A stretch of DNA of 5,706 nucleotides from Alphaproteobacteria bacterium (GCA_025998775.1 BNWK01000087.1:1-5706); one strand, 5' to 3'; numbered from the stretch's first letter, positions 1-5,580 are shown. The notes: generated by a model from the sequence alone, not told the origin. Numbers and translations are program-made.

Positions 1-218
1 GCTCGCTAGGCTTTCCAGGGCTGGGCTGCCTCCAGCTGTATCTCAGCAGCTTACAAATAATGCTCATTTCTGAGCTTTAAGTGAAAATGGCGTTCACTAT
101 GTTCACACCACTTTACAGGACGCACCGCATTACTGACAAATTTCAGGCCTTCCCAAAATCCAACTCCTCATGTTGAAGATGTATAGGTCACATAAACTTT
201 GATGCGAAAATAACAGGA

Positions 219-251
219 AAGCGTAGTGCGGGAAATCCGCACGCTACGTTT
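219..251 (+). ncRNA. Group II intron domain V (catalytic hairpin)
   Basis: Hand folding gives the domain V architecture in 33 nt. The lower helix is 219-226 paired with 244-251 and contains the AGC triad (220-222) facing GTT (248-250), including the expected G-T wobble. A 2-nt CG bulge follows at 242-243. The upper helix is 227-231 with 237-241, capped by GAAAT at 232-236. Domain V binds the catalytic metal ions and is the most conserved part of group II introns. It is about one base shorter than the usual 34 nt, and the cap reads as a GAAA loop plus a weak G-T closing pair, or as a pentaloop. Confidence 0.78.
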
Positions 252-366
252 GACGAGGCTGGCGATGGAAACGTAGCTACCCTAGCTAACGCGCCATTGC
301 TCGACCCTACCCGTGCGGGGTGGAGACGGCCGCCAAAGCCGGACCCCGTCTACCGCGATTAGGCTG

Positions 367-404
367 TGAGAGGCTGATGGCGAAACTCCTTCGGCCTACT
401 CGAC
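367..404 (+). ncRNA. Group II intron domain VI-like hairpin with bulged branch-point A
   Basis: Positions 367-370 pair with 399-402, A398 is left bulged, and 371-376 pair with 392-397, with one T-G wobble inside. A single bulged adenosine on the 3' side, seven bases from an intron end in AC, is the domain VI arrangement that supplies the 2'-OH for lariat formation. The odd feature is its distance from domain V: the two are normally two or three bases apart, but here 115 bases lie between them. A competing hairpin at 254-303, which starts where domain VI should, lacks an obvious bulged A. Folding was done by eye. Confidence 0.55.
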
Positions 405-415
405 AATACGACATA

Positions 416-447
416 AGCCCATTTAGAAACCGCTGCCTGAATGGGCT
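416..447 (-). terminator. Stem-loop overlapping the rnc stop, possible operon terminator
   Basis: An 8-bp perfect stem (416-423 with 440-447) encloses a 16-nt loop. On the minus strand it includes part of the rnc stop TAG (446-448), so it would be the first structure formed after the operon is translated. The T run after it is poor (TATGTCGTATTG), so intrinsic termination would be weak. It could instead protect the 3' end of the mRNA from exonucleases. It lies 11 bases beyond the proposed intron end. Confidence 0.35.
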
Positions 448-1129
448 ACTTCTTCTCAAGGGAATCCATCAATTTTTCTGCGGCGTCGTGTTCGGCATTT
501 TTTTTGGACACTCCAGATCCAATGCAGGATTTTCCGCAAGCTGTGACTTCTATCTCGAAAATTGGATCGTGGGCTTCGCCTATCATTTTTATCATGCGGT
601 ATGAAGGCAGTTCGGCATTTTTCGCCTGAACTAATTCCTGAAGTCTGGTCTTAGCATCTTTGGTTTTATAGACCACTTTATGCACGTTATTTCCGAACAA
701 TTTTACTATTGTGTCTTTTGCGACTTCAAAACTGGAATCCAAAAATACTGCTCCGAAAACTGCTTCCATCATATCTGCAATTGAAGATGAGTTTTTATTG
801 CGGGATACAAAGAAATCTTTGGGAATGGAAAAACAATCGATAATCTTTGTTTCTTTCGCCAGTTTTATCAGGAAATCCGTTCCTGCAAGAGAGGCAATTC
901 TTACTGCCAAATCTCCCTCTGAATCGTTAGGAAAATTGCGATATAAAAAGTCAGCTAGAGAAAGCCCTAACACACGATCGCCTAGAAATTCCAATTTCTC
1001 AAATTTTCTCGAGAAATATTTTTCGTGTTTTTTCTTTCCCGGATGCGATATGGCAACAATGATCATCTCATGGGTTTTAAAGTCGTACCCTATGATCTGC
1101 TGCAATTTCAGTATATTACCAACATCCAT
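446..1129 (-). CDS. rnc: Ribonuclease III
   Basis: This endonuclease cuts double-stranded RNA, chiefly processing pre-rRNA and structured mRNAs in the cytoplasm. The 227-residue length is normal. The N-terminal catalytic domain has the signature region FEKLEFLGDRVL (residues 43-54). All metal-binding and catalytic acids have counterparts: E44, E47 and D51 in the signature, E71 in EGDLA, and D119 and E122 in ADMMEAVFGA. Residues from about 158 form a double-stranded RNA-binding domain, with TRLQELVQ at its start and the SKKNAEHDAAEKL helix at its end. The chosen start is ATG at 1127-1129, which overlaps the lepB TGA by one base (TGATG) and implies translational coupling. A TTG one codon upstream (1130-1132) is possible but less likely. 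Last gene of the operon. The partner often found next, era, is absent; an intron occupies that place. Confidence 0.96.
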   Translation of the reverse strand: MDVGNILKLQQIIGYDFKTHEMIIVAISHPGKKKHEKYFSRKFEKLEFLGDRVLGLSLADFLYRNFPNDSEGDLAVRIASLAGTDFLIKLAKETKIIDCFSIPKDFFVSRNKNSSSIADMMEAVFGAVFLDSSFEVAKDTIVKLFGNNVHKVVYKTKDAKTRLQELVQAKNAELPSYRMIKMIGEAHDPIFEIEVTACGKSCIGSGVSKKNAEHDAAEKLMDSLEKK

Positions 1130-2226
1130 CAAATTATTTCTTTGAGAATTCTGCTATATCTGATGTTCTGAAGCCACAGCCAAAACTCCCATAATTTTAC
1201 ACCATTATCTATGGAATAAATTTTGCGGATCGCTCTTCCCATTAGATTTGCTACCGGCACCCTGCCAAGCCCACATCTGGAATCCTTCGAGAAATCCCGA
1301 TTGTCTCCCATAACAAAATATTCACCCTTTTGAACGGTGTATTCAGGGAAATGATTAGGTAGAGATCCTTTTTGTGGTCCATAATAGGCTACAGTATGTA
1401 TCGGAGCATCTGACAACGGAAGTTTTTCTTCAAATAAATCAAGGTCATGATACGTCCTTTGATTCGTATCGTAGTACGTTTTAGTTTCTATATATTTCAA
1501 CTTGGCTTTTTCTCCGTTTACGCAGATTATACCATCAGTTACGCTGATTTTATCGCCAGGAACCGCTATGACGCGCTTTATAACGTTGGTATCGTTATCT
1601 TCCGGGGCTTTGAAGACAATTACTTCTCCGCGCTCCGGTAGTCGATTGCACATAATTCTTCCCTCAAACAATGGCGGACTGAACCAAATGCTGTGCTTGC
1701 TATAGCCATATTGCCACTTTTCCACCAGCGGCATGTCTCCTATGAGCAACGTCGGATACATGGAACTGGATGGAATAATAAAATAGTCGTATACGAAAAA
1801 TCTAACAAACACAAATATCGAGAGAAATATGCATAAGAACCGAAGATCCTCTTTGAGAGTCTGTCGATTGTATCCTATTTTGGAAAGCATCACATCAAGT
1901 GGAGCATTACTTGGGGCATCACTTAAAGGCGCTGCATCTACGTCTACATCGTTCTTCAGCTCGTTCGCGTCAGTTTCTTTGTCATTCATTAGAGTTTTCT
2001 GTTCGTCATCTGCTCTAGAAATGGAGGCATCATCTGAAGAAATATCGCTTGTAGTTGCCGCATCTATTTTAGCATTACCCTTCGGCTCTTGCCTATCGAT
2101 TTCGCCGTTCTTTTTTCTAGCCATGTTCAACAGCGTTCGTTTTTGGGAACCTGTAGGTGCAGTATCTACCTTAGCATTATCCTTCTGCTGTTTTGTATCG
2201 TTTTCGCCGCTCTTTTTTCTAACCAT
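1129..2226 (-). CDS. lepB: Signal peptidase I with a repeated N-terminal extension
   Basis: This inner-membrane serine-lysine protease removes signal peptides from exported proteins. Visible in the 365 residues are one membrane segment (about 130-151), the catalytic box IPSSSMYPTL with nucleophile S155, the general base K217 in VIKRVIAVPGDKI, and box E GDNRDFSKDSR at 307-317. The stretch between boxes (KW.YGYSKHS, then F.GRI...PERG) matches alphaproteobacterial enzymes. What is unusual is about 120 residues before the membrane segment. They are hydrophilic and made of degenerate tandem repeats, where most family members have only a short tail. The start at 2226 is supported by a weak GGTG upstream and by position 9 bases after the dksA stop. 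Later ATGs at 2122-2124 and at codon 113 lack ribosome sites. The stop overlaps the rnc start. Confidence 0.95.
   Translation of the reverse strand: MVRKKSGENDTKQQKDNAKVDTAPTGSQKRTLLNMARKKNGEIDRQEPKGNAKIDAATTSDISSDDASISRADDEQKTLMNDKETDANELKNDVDVDAAPLSDAPSNAPLDVMLSKIGYNRQTLKEDLRFLCIFLSIFVFVRFFVYDYFIIPSSSMYPTLLIGDMPLVEKWQYGYSKHSIWFSPPLFEGRIMCNRLPERGEVIVFKAPEDNDTNVIKRVIAVPGDKISVTDGIICVNGEKAKLKYIETKTYYDTNQRTYHDLDLFEEKLPLSDAPIHTVAYYGPQKGSLPNHFPEYTVQKGEYFVMGDNRDFSKDSRCGLGRVPVANLMGRAIRKIYSIDNGVKLWEFWLWLQNIRYSRILKEII
2047..2226 (-). repeat. Tandem duplication inside the 5' end of lepB
   Basis: Codons 1-34 and the run beginning at codon 35 are copies of one unit. The proteins read M-V/A-RKK-S/N-GE..D at the start of each, followed by NAK-V/I-D about six residues later. 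By hand, about 61 of 75 bases match over the first 25 codons. A third, weaker unit follows: QKTLMN (76-81) resembles QKRTLLN (28-34), and ELKNDVDVDAA (89-99) resembles the earlier EPKGNAKIDAA. The third unit lies downstream of this interval in transcription order, at lower coordinates. Confidence 0.8.
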
Positions 2227-2235
2227 ATTACACCA

Positions 2236-2661
2236 TTAATCGTCTTTTTGAATGCGCTCCTGCTTTTCATGACGCTCCTGCGCCTCTATGCTCAGTACAG
2301 CAACTGGACGAGCCTCGAGTCTTCTTAGGGAGATGGGCTCACCGGTTTCCTCGCAATAACCATAGGATCCGTTTTTGATTCGCGCAAGAGCTTCGTCTAT
2401 CTTACTTATCAACTTACGCGCTCTCTCTTTAGTCCGAATCTCATATGCCAAATCAGCTTCAGTGGTCGCTCTATCTACAGTGTCAGTACAAGTTTTACCG
2501 TCCTCCTGCAAATGTTGCAGCACTACTTCGTTTTCACGAGTAAGATCCTCTTTCCACTGAACTAATTTCCGTCTGAAGTATTCCCGCTGACGATCATTCA
2601 TGAACTCCTCTTCAGCAGACGGCACATATCCATCTGGTAGCTCACAAATTTTATTTCTCAT
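2236..2661 (-). CDS. dksA: DksA-type RNA polymerase-binding transcription factor
   Basis: DksA enters the RNA polymerase secondary channel and, with ppGpp, reprograms rRNA and amino-acid promoters. Of 141 residues, about 28-100 form the antiparallel coiled coil, whose tip carries the diagnostic DTVDRA motif (D60, D63, A65). The C-terminal zinc-finger region is recognisable from SYGYCEETGEP and RRLEARP. However, only C103 of the four cysteine positions remains: the others are T106, S124 and A127, as in many alphaproteobacterial members, so zinc binding is unlikely. The ATG at 2661 is chosen because a strong GGGGAGG site (2668-2674) sits six bases upstream. An in-frame TTG at 2676 would place that site inside the gene. 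It follows rplT by 23 bases and precedes lepB by 9. Confidence 0.94.
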   Translation of the reverse strand: MRNKICELPDGYVPSAEEEFMNDRQREYFRRKLVQWKEDLTRENEVVLQHLQEDGKTCTDTVDRATTEADLAYEIRTKERARKLISKIDEALARIKNGSYGYCEETGEPISLRRLEARPVAVLSIEAQERHEKQERIQKDD

Positions 2662-2667
2662 GCCACG

Positions 2668-2674
2668 CCTCCCC
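2668..2674 (-). promoter_or_regulatory. Strong Shine-Dalgarno site of dksA
   Basis: GGGGAGG on the minus strand lies six bases before ATG 2661. It fixes the start and excludes the longer TTG form. It is among the clearest ribosome sites in the window. Confidence 0.8.
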
Positions 2675-2684
2675 AATAGCTCTA

Positions 2685-3041
2685 TTATGCTAGGACGGCT
2701 TTCACCTTATTTACGAGCTCAGCAAACGCCGATTTGTCGTTTATAGCTAGCTCCGATAAAATCTTTCTGTCCAAAGATATGTTAGCCTTTGACAATCCAT
2801 AAATAAACTGAGAATATTTAAGACCATATTCTCTCGCCGCAGCATTTATTCTAACAATCCAAAGTTCACGAAGATCTCTTCTGCGGTTTCGCCTATCTCT
2901 GTAGGCGTATTGCATCGCCTTTTCCAGTCTCTCTAGCGCAGAACGATAACATGTGCTTGAACGTCCTCTAAAACCTTTAGAAAGATTCAGCACTTTTTTA
3001 TGGCGAGCGTGCGCCGTAACACCTCGTTTTACACGTGACAT
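2685..3041 (-). CDS. rplT: 50S ribosomal protein L20
   Basis: L20 binds 23S rRNA and is essential for early assembly of the large subunit; in several bacteria it also represses its own operon. The 118 residues match the family closely along their whole length: RVKRGV..HARHKK at the N-terminus, KGFRGR at 22-27, the basic [13 protein letters not shown] helix, LWIVRINAA at 60-68, YSQFIYGL, and [10 protein letters not shown] near the end. The start ATG (3039-3041) is preceded by AGGAGAG at good spacing. This ribosome site overlaps the rpmI stop TAG, suggesting coupled translation with L35. Downstream the next gene is dksA, not the pheST genes found after rplT in many bacteria. Confidence 0.97.
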   Translation of the reverse strand: MSRVKRGVTAHARHKKVLNLSKGFRGRSSTCYRSALERLEKAMQYAYRDRRNRRRDLRELWIVRINAAAREYGLKYSQFIYGLSKANISLDRKILSELAINDKSAFAELVNKVKAVLA

Positions 3042-3052
3042 CTTTTTCTCTC

Positions 3053-3250
3053 CTATCTATAAGGCATATATTTAACGATGTTCAAAGCATCGGAAGCATT
3101 CAAAATCATTGTTCCTCTAGACTGTCTCTTCATTTTCTGAGGACGCTTTCTCAAATTATGCCGCTTATAAGCAGGCTGAGCTATAATCTTTCCGGAAGCA
3201 GTAAAAGCAAACCGCTTCTTCGCTGAACTCTTAGTCTTTAACTTGGGCAC
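3053..3250 (-). CDS. rpmI: 50S ribosomal protein L35
   Basis: L35 is a small basic protein of the large ribosomal subunit. The 65 residues begin [14 protein letters not shown], the standard L35 opening, and continue with the T.SGK element and the [17 protein letters not shown] basic stretch; the C-terminus KYMPYR is also typical. The start is a GTG at 3248-3250, decided by GGAGG at 3256-3260 five bases upstream and by the family N-terminus. The open frame could extend nine codons further to an ATG-like start at 3277, but that would add residues foreign to the family. It is the first gene of the minus-strand operon. infC, which often precedes it, is not present here. Confidence 0.96.
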   Translation of the reverse strand: MPKLKTKSSAKKRFAFTASGKIIAQPAYKRHNLRKRPQKMKRQSRGTMILNASDALNIVKYMPYR

Positions 3251-3476
3251 TTTTTCCTCCGTATAATCATAAAGCACTAGCGGGTATACCCAAAAGAACC
3301 AATAAACCAGGTTCTAACACCCAAAAATGCGACCAAAAACACTTGAGTTGCATACATAAAACAAGTCAAGCCCATATCTTATATCAAAAAAATCATCCAA
3401 TTGAAAGAGATTGCGTGTATATATTCGTTTTTTATGATATCTTGACTCTTTGGGGTCACATAATTTAGGATCCATT
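3251..3476. promoter_or_regulatory. Divergent promoter region between rpmI and rluB
   Basis: This AT-rich region must drive both the ribosomal-protein operon (leftward) and rluB (rightward). On the minus strand there is a possible pair TTGGGT (3288-3293) and TATGAT (3266-3271), with a 16-base spacer. It would leave almost no leader before rpmI, so the true promoter may lie further out. The region also holds the palindrome GGGTATACCC (3282-3291) and a 6-bp stem AGAACC/GGTTCT (3295-3300 with 3310-3315, 9-nt loop). Both could form in the rpmI leader and are candidates for an operator or for L20 feedback control. I could not match them to a known L20 site. Confidence 0.4.
3411..3438 (+). promoter_or_regulatory. 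Candidate sigma-70 promoter of rluB
   Basis: TTGCGT at 3411-3416 and TATGAT at 3433-3438 are separated by 16 bases. They would start transcription near 3445, about 30 bases before the preferred rluB start. Both hexamers are reasonable but the region is AT-rich, so a chance match is possible. Confidence 0.35.
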
Positions 3477-4253
3477 ATGCGGTGGTCTCTCACAATGCAA
3501 AAGGTAGTTATGTCATTAGAATCAAAAACCAGATTGGCCAAGAGAATCGCAGAAAGTGGATGCGCATCGCGACGAGAGGCAGAGAGATTGATAGAAAGTG
3601 GACGAGTTTCCGTGGATGGACAAGTCATAAATACTCCGGTATTCTTTGTTGATGAATCCAATGACATACGCGTCGATGGAGAATCGATTTCTACCAAATC
3701 CGAAGAAGTAATAATCTGGAAATTCCACAAACCGAAGGGCGTAATCACTACCAAAACAGATCCAAAAAATAGAAAGACAGTATTCGATTTTTTTGCCGAC
3801 AAAATTGGCCGACTCCTATACATCGGTCGATTGGACTATAATTCCGAAGGATTGTTGCTGTTTACCAATAACGGAGACGTAGCACGGAAAATGGAACTTC
3901 CATCAACTGGGCTTTCTAGAACCTACCGCGCCAGAATTCTCGGAAAATTAACGGATGAATCCATACGAAAATTGGAAAAAGGCATAACCATAGATAAAAT
4001 AAAGTACGGTCCAGTTGAAATACTCGTGGACAACAATGACGATTACAAGTCCGCCAATAGATGGATCAGCATAACAATATCAGAAGGAAAAAATCGCGAG
4101 GTACGAAAAATAATGGAGCACTTCGGATGTGCCGTAAATCGTCTAATCCGCGTATCATATGGCCCATTCCAATTGGGAAATCTTCATACTGGAAAAATAA
4201 CGCGCGTCAAAAACAGCGAGACAAAAGCATTTCTAAAAAAGCTAGGCATTTGA
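3477..4253 (+). CDS. rluB: 23S rRNA pseudouridine synthase, RluB/RsuA family
   Basis: The enzyme isomerises a uridine of 23S rRNA to pseudouridine (U2605 for E. coli RluB) during ribosome maturation. Residues about 18-60 are an S4 RNA-binding domain (RLAKRIAESGCASRREAERLI, then GRVSVDG). The catalytic domain begins near 79 with WKFHKPKGVITT and has the family motif GRLDYNSEGLLLFTN, where D120 is the catalytic aspartate. SEGKNREVRKIM (202-213) and NRLIRVSYGPF complete the RsuA/RluB/RluE signature. The 258-residue length is usual. The start at 3477 is preferred because AGGA (3467-3470) lies six bases upstream. ATG 3510, with AAAGG before it, is a reasonable alternative, and a TTG at 3450 is unlikely. 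RluB is favoured over RluE by the full S4 domain, but the exact target base is inferred. Confidence 0.9.
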   Translation: MRWSLTMQKVVMSLESKTRLAKRIAESGCASRREAERLIESGRVSVDGQVINTPVFFVDESNDIRVDGESISTKSEEVIIWKFHKPKGVITTKTDPKNRKTVFDFFADKIGRLLYIGRLDYNSEGLLLFTNNGDVARKMELPSTGLSRTYRARILGKLTDESIRKLEKGITIDKIKYGPVEILVDNNDDYKSANRWISITISEGKNREVRKIMEHFGCAVNRLIRVSYGPFQLGNLHTGKITRVKNSETKAFLKKLGI

Positions 4254-4265
4254 ATAGATTGCCTA
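4236..4265. terminator. Hairpin at the rluB stop, terminator-like on the minus strand
   Basis: TAGGCA (4243-4248) and TGCCTA (4260-4265) form a 6-bp stem around an 11-nt loop that includes the rluB stop. On the plus strand it is followed by TTTGATAG, a weak tract. Read on the minus strand, the stem is followed by GC and then six T's (4235-4240), a better intrinsic terminator for leftward transcripts coming from the gene at 4509-5150. The T run is formed by lysine codons of rluB, so it may be coincidental. Confidence 0.35.
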
Positions 4266-4443
4266 TTTGATAGTAAAAAAGAATGATAGCAAGCATAGAA
4301 ACTTTAGCTGCTGCACTCCATTTTAAACAACTCAAGCTGACTATGTTACATTATAGTTTAAAATTTTCTTGTGTCAATAGTTATTTTTAAAATGTAAGCG
4401 CAAAATGAAATTTTAACGTTTCTTTGAAAATTATTCATCATCA

Positions 4444-4510
4444 GACCTGTTGCAAAAGCCGCCGTGAGCCGTTGATTATCAGGACTCTAAATTGGCCTAC
4501 GCAACAGGTC
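4444..4510. repeat. 67-bp inverted-repeat element (MITE-like or IS remnant)
   Basis: The ends are a perfect 10-bp inverted repeat, GACCTGTTGC at 4444-4453 and GCAACAGGTC at 4501-4510. They enclose 47 bases that are richer in G+C than their surroundings and encode nothing. The termini resemble those of IS-type DNA transposons in sequence style, but I cannot assign a family and no clean target-site duplication is visible. Two bases of its right end form part of the stop codon (TGA, 4509-4511) of the minus-strand gene, so the element has landed in, or defines, that gene's 3' end. Confidence 0.6.
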
Positions 4511-5150
4511 AATCATTCTCATCATCAGTCTCATCATCATCCTCATCCAACCCCATTTCGTCCTCTATATCCTCAATATTTTTTTCCTCTTTCTCCTTCT
4601 CTCCATCATCTTTTCCGCTCTCTTTCTTTGGTTTGTCTGAGTTCTCTATTTCGAATTCCTTTTCCTTCAATAGGATCTTCATCTTTTCACAAGAAGGCGG
4701 AATGACAATTCGATGATCGCCAATGGAGTCGTAGCTCGCAAACAAAAATCCCTTAATTGGAGTTAGCTCGGTGGTATTGTGTTTTATTGGAATCCACGAA
4801 CTTAATTTTTTCTCCGCTTTAATTTCCCATTTGAAAATTTTTATTTTATCTGGATGATCTTTCTTAAACTGCTCAGCATTGCGAAAATACTCCTTTGCAG
4901 ACATTTTAGAAAGTTCGCCTGCAAGCTCTTGTTCATATGCTATTACCAGATGAAACTTTACTGCACCACGGTTATTCATATTCTCCTCGATTGAAAACAT
5001 CACCTTTTTGAGGCTTAGCGTTTCTTCCGAAGAGACAGTCTCCTTAATGAGCGATAGTACAGGGTCTATGATAGCTCCCAAGGCAAAAGCAAACTCGTTT
5101 CTTAAAAGAATAATGATAAAAAATATAGCAGTAATTATACTTTGCTTCAT
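4509..5150 (-). CDS. Hypothetical exported protein with acidic C-terminal tail
   Basis: I do not recognise this 213-residue protein. Residues 1-23 look like a signal peptide: MK, then a hydrophobic core (about 5-16), then AFA before a likely cut after A23. No cysteine follows, so it is not an evident lipoprotein. The middle (about 60-170) appears to be a folded alpha/beta domain, with hydrophobic strands such as AVKFHLVIAY and GDHRIVIPP. Residues 171-213 are low-complexity and highly charged, ending in a run of D and E. The export signal suggests a periplasmic or secreted role. A link with a secretion apparatus is only a guess. No close Shine-Dalgarno site precedes ATG 5150 (AGGAAAG is about 13 bases away). 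The stop is built partly from an inverted-repeat element. It is monocistronic in this window. Confidence 0.75.
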   Translation of the reverse strand: MKQSIITAIFFIIILLRNEFAFALGAIIDPVLSLIKETVSSEETLSLKKVMFSIEENMNNRGAVKFHLVIAYEQELAGELSKMSAKEYFRNAEQFKKDHPDKIKIFKWEIKAEKKLSSWIPIKHNTTELTPIKGFLFASYDSIGDHRIVIPPSCEKMKILLKEKEFEIENSDKPKKESGKDDGEKEKEEKNIEDIEDEMGLDEDDDETDDEND

Positions 5151-5213
5151 TTGTTGTAGTCTTTCCTACCAAATAATAGATATAAAATCACAGTATTCGT
5201 TAAGAAATAGTTA

Positions 5214-5368
5214 GTGCGTACCGCACACGAGTGTCTTCTGCTTCGCTGCTAGCTTCTGGGCATACCGTCCAATTGTAAGTTACTTAAGGATGCACACAAT
5301 ATGATGCGCTCTTAAACCGGCCTCACTATAGTACACTGCTGTCATGCGCAACGACACGGGTGTCTTGC
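5214..5368. repeat. Pair of imperfect direct repeats, each forming a hairpin
   Basis: ACACGAGTGTCTT at 5225-5237 recurs as ACACGGGTGTCTT at 5354-5366 (12 of 13 identical), with TGCG a few bases upstream of both. Each is itself palindromic. The first adjoins GTGCG/CGCAC (5214-5218 with 5222-5226). The second extends to a stem of 5353-5357 with 5360-5364 plus 5348-5351 with 5365-5368. Role unknown; no T run follows on the plus strand. Confidence 0.45.
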
Positions 5369-5463
5369 AAAAAATATCTCTTTATTCTTCTTTATACAAA
5401 ATCTACCCACTACAAATACGATAATACTCTTTTGACAGATTTTTAATGATAAGCCAACCATAT

Positions 5464-5473
5464 GCAACAGGTC
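5464..5473. repeat. Third copy of the 10-bp element end GCAACAGGTC
   Basis: This is identical to the right end of the 67-bp element (4501-4510) and complementary to its left end (4444-4453). It has no partner nearby, so it is either a solo end left by a deletion or the far end of a 1,030-bp unit starting at 4444. Confidence 0.5.
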
Positions 5474-5580
5474 TATTCTTTTGAAAAAGATAAAACATAA
5501 TATGCATAAAAAATCATAAAAATATATTCGCATGTTATAAAAACACTTGTTTTTTATTTTTATTTCTGTATACACATAGT

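Larger units (their letters stand above)
1..404 (+). mobile_element. Group II intron, 3' part (truncated by window edge)
   Basis: This is the 3' end of a retroelement-type ribozyme. The calls rest on domain V (219-251) and a domain VI-like hairpin with a bulged adenosine ending in AC at 404. Base composition supports this: about 220-410 is clearly richer in G+C than the neighbouring genes, and the change back falls just before the rnc stop. Positions 1-218 would be domain IV sequence or remnants. I see no reverse transcriptase C-terminus there: the longest plus frame reads 23 codons to a stop at 71-73. The reverse transcriptase gene, if present, lies left of the window or is lost. The element sits directly downstream of rnc, on the opposite strand. 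An alternative 3' end is near 310, which would leave 311-404 unexplained. Confidence 0.68.
5151..5580. other. Intergenic region without a convincing gene
   Basis: About 430 bases hold no supported coding sequence. 5214-5368 is of moderate G+C and carries two related hairpin repeats. 5369-5580 is strongly AT-rich. A 77-codon minus frame (5342-5575, GTG start) runs through it but has low-complexity composition, no ribosome site and no family resemblance. A perfect TTGACA lies at 5432-5437, without a suitable -10 at 16-18 bases. The region looks like decayed DNA between the hypothetical gene and the right-hand intron. Confidence 0.5.

Noticed and set aside
51..164. Minus-strand open stretch of about 38 codons ending at 51-53
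   Set aside because: It lacks a proper start, and the protein text matches no family I know; too short to separate from chance in intron domain IV or remnant DNA.
320..604. Plus-strand open frame of 94 codons crossing the intron end and rnc
   Set aside because: It starts inside the structured intron sequence and runs antisense through the well-supported RNase III C-terminus; it has no ribosome site or family features.
2661..2676. Upstream TTG start for dksA
   Set aside because: It would put the strong GGGGAGG ribosome site inside the coding region; ATG 2661 is correctly spaced from it.
3251..3277. Nine-codon longer form of rpmI
   Set aside because: The family N-terminus MPKLKTKS begins exactly at the GTG at 3250, which has GGAGG five bases upstream.
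3314..3823. Minus-strand frame of 169 codons opposite rluB
   Set aside because: It is a shadow of rluB: the plus-strand frame has all pseudouridine synthase motifs, while this one has none.
4424..4716. Two plus-strand frames rich in serine, histidine and proline
   Set aside because: They are the antisense reading of the D/E-rich tail codons of the exported-protein gene; low-complexity artefacts.
5432..5460. Perfect TTGACA -35 hexamer at 5432-5437
   Set aside because: No acceptable -10 occurs 16-18 bases downstream, and no gene follows on the plus strand before the intron.
5342..5575. Minus-strand frame of 77 codons with a GTG start
   Set aside because: The composition simply reflects AT-rich DNA (F, I and K), there is no Shine-Dalgarno site, and the start lies only about six bases from the intron insertion.
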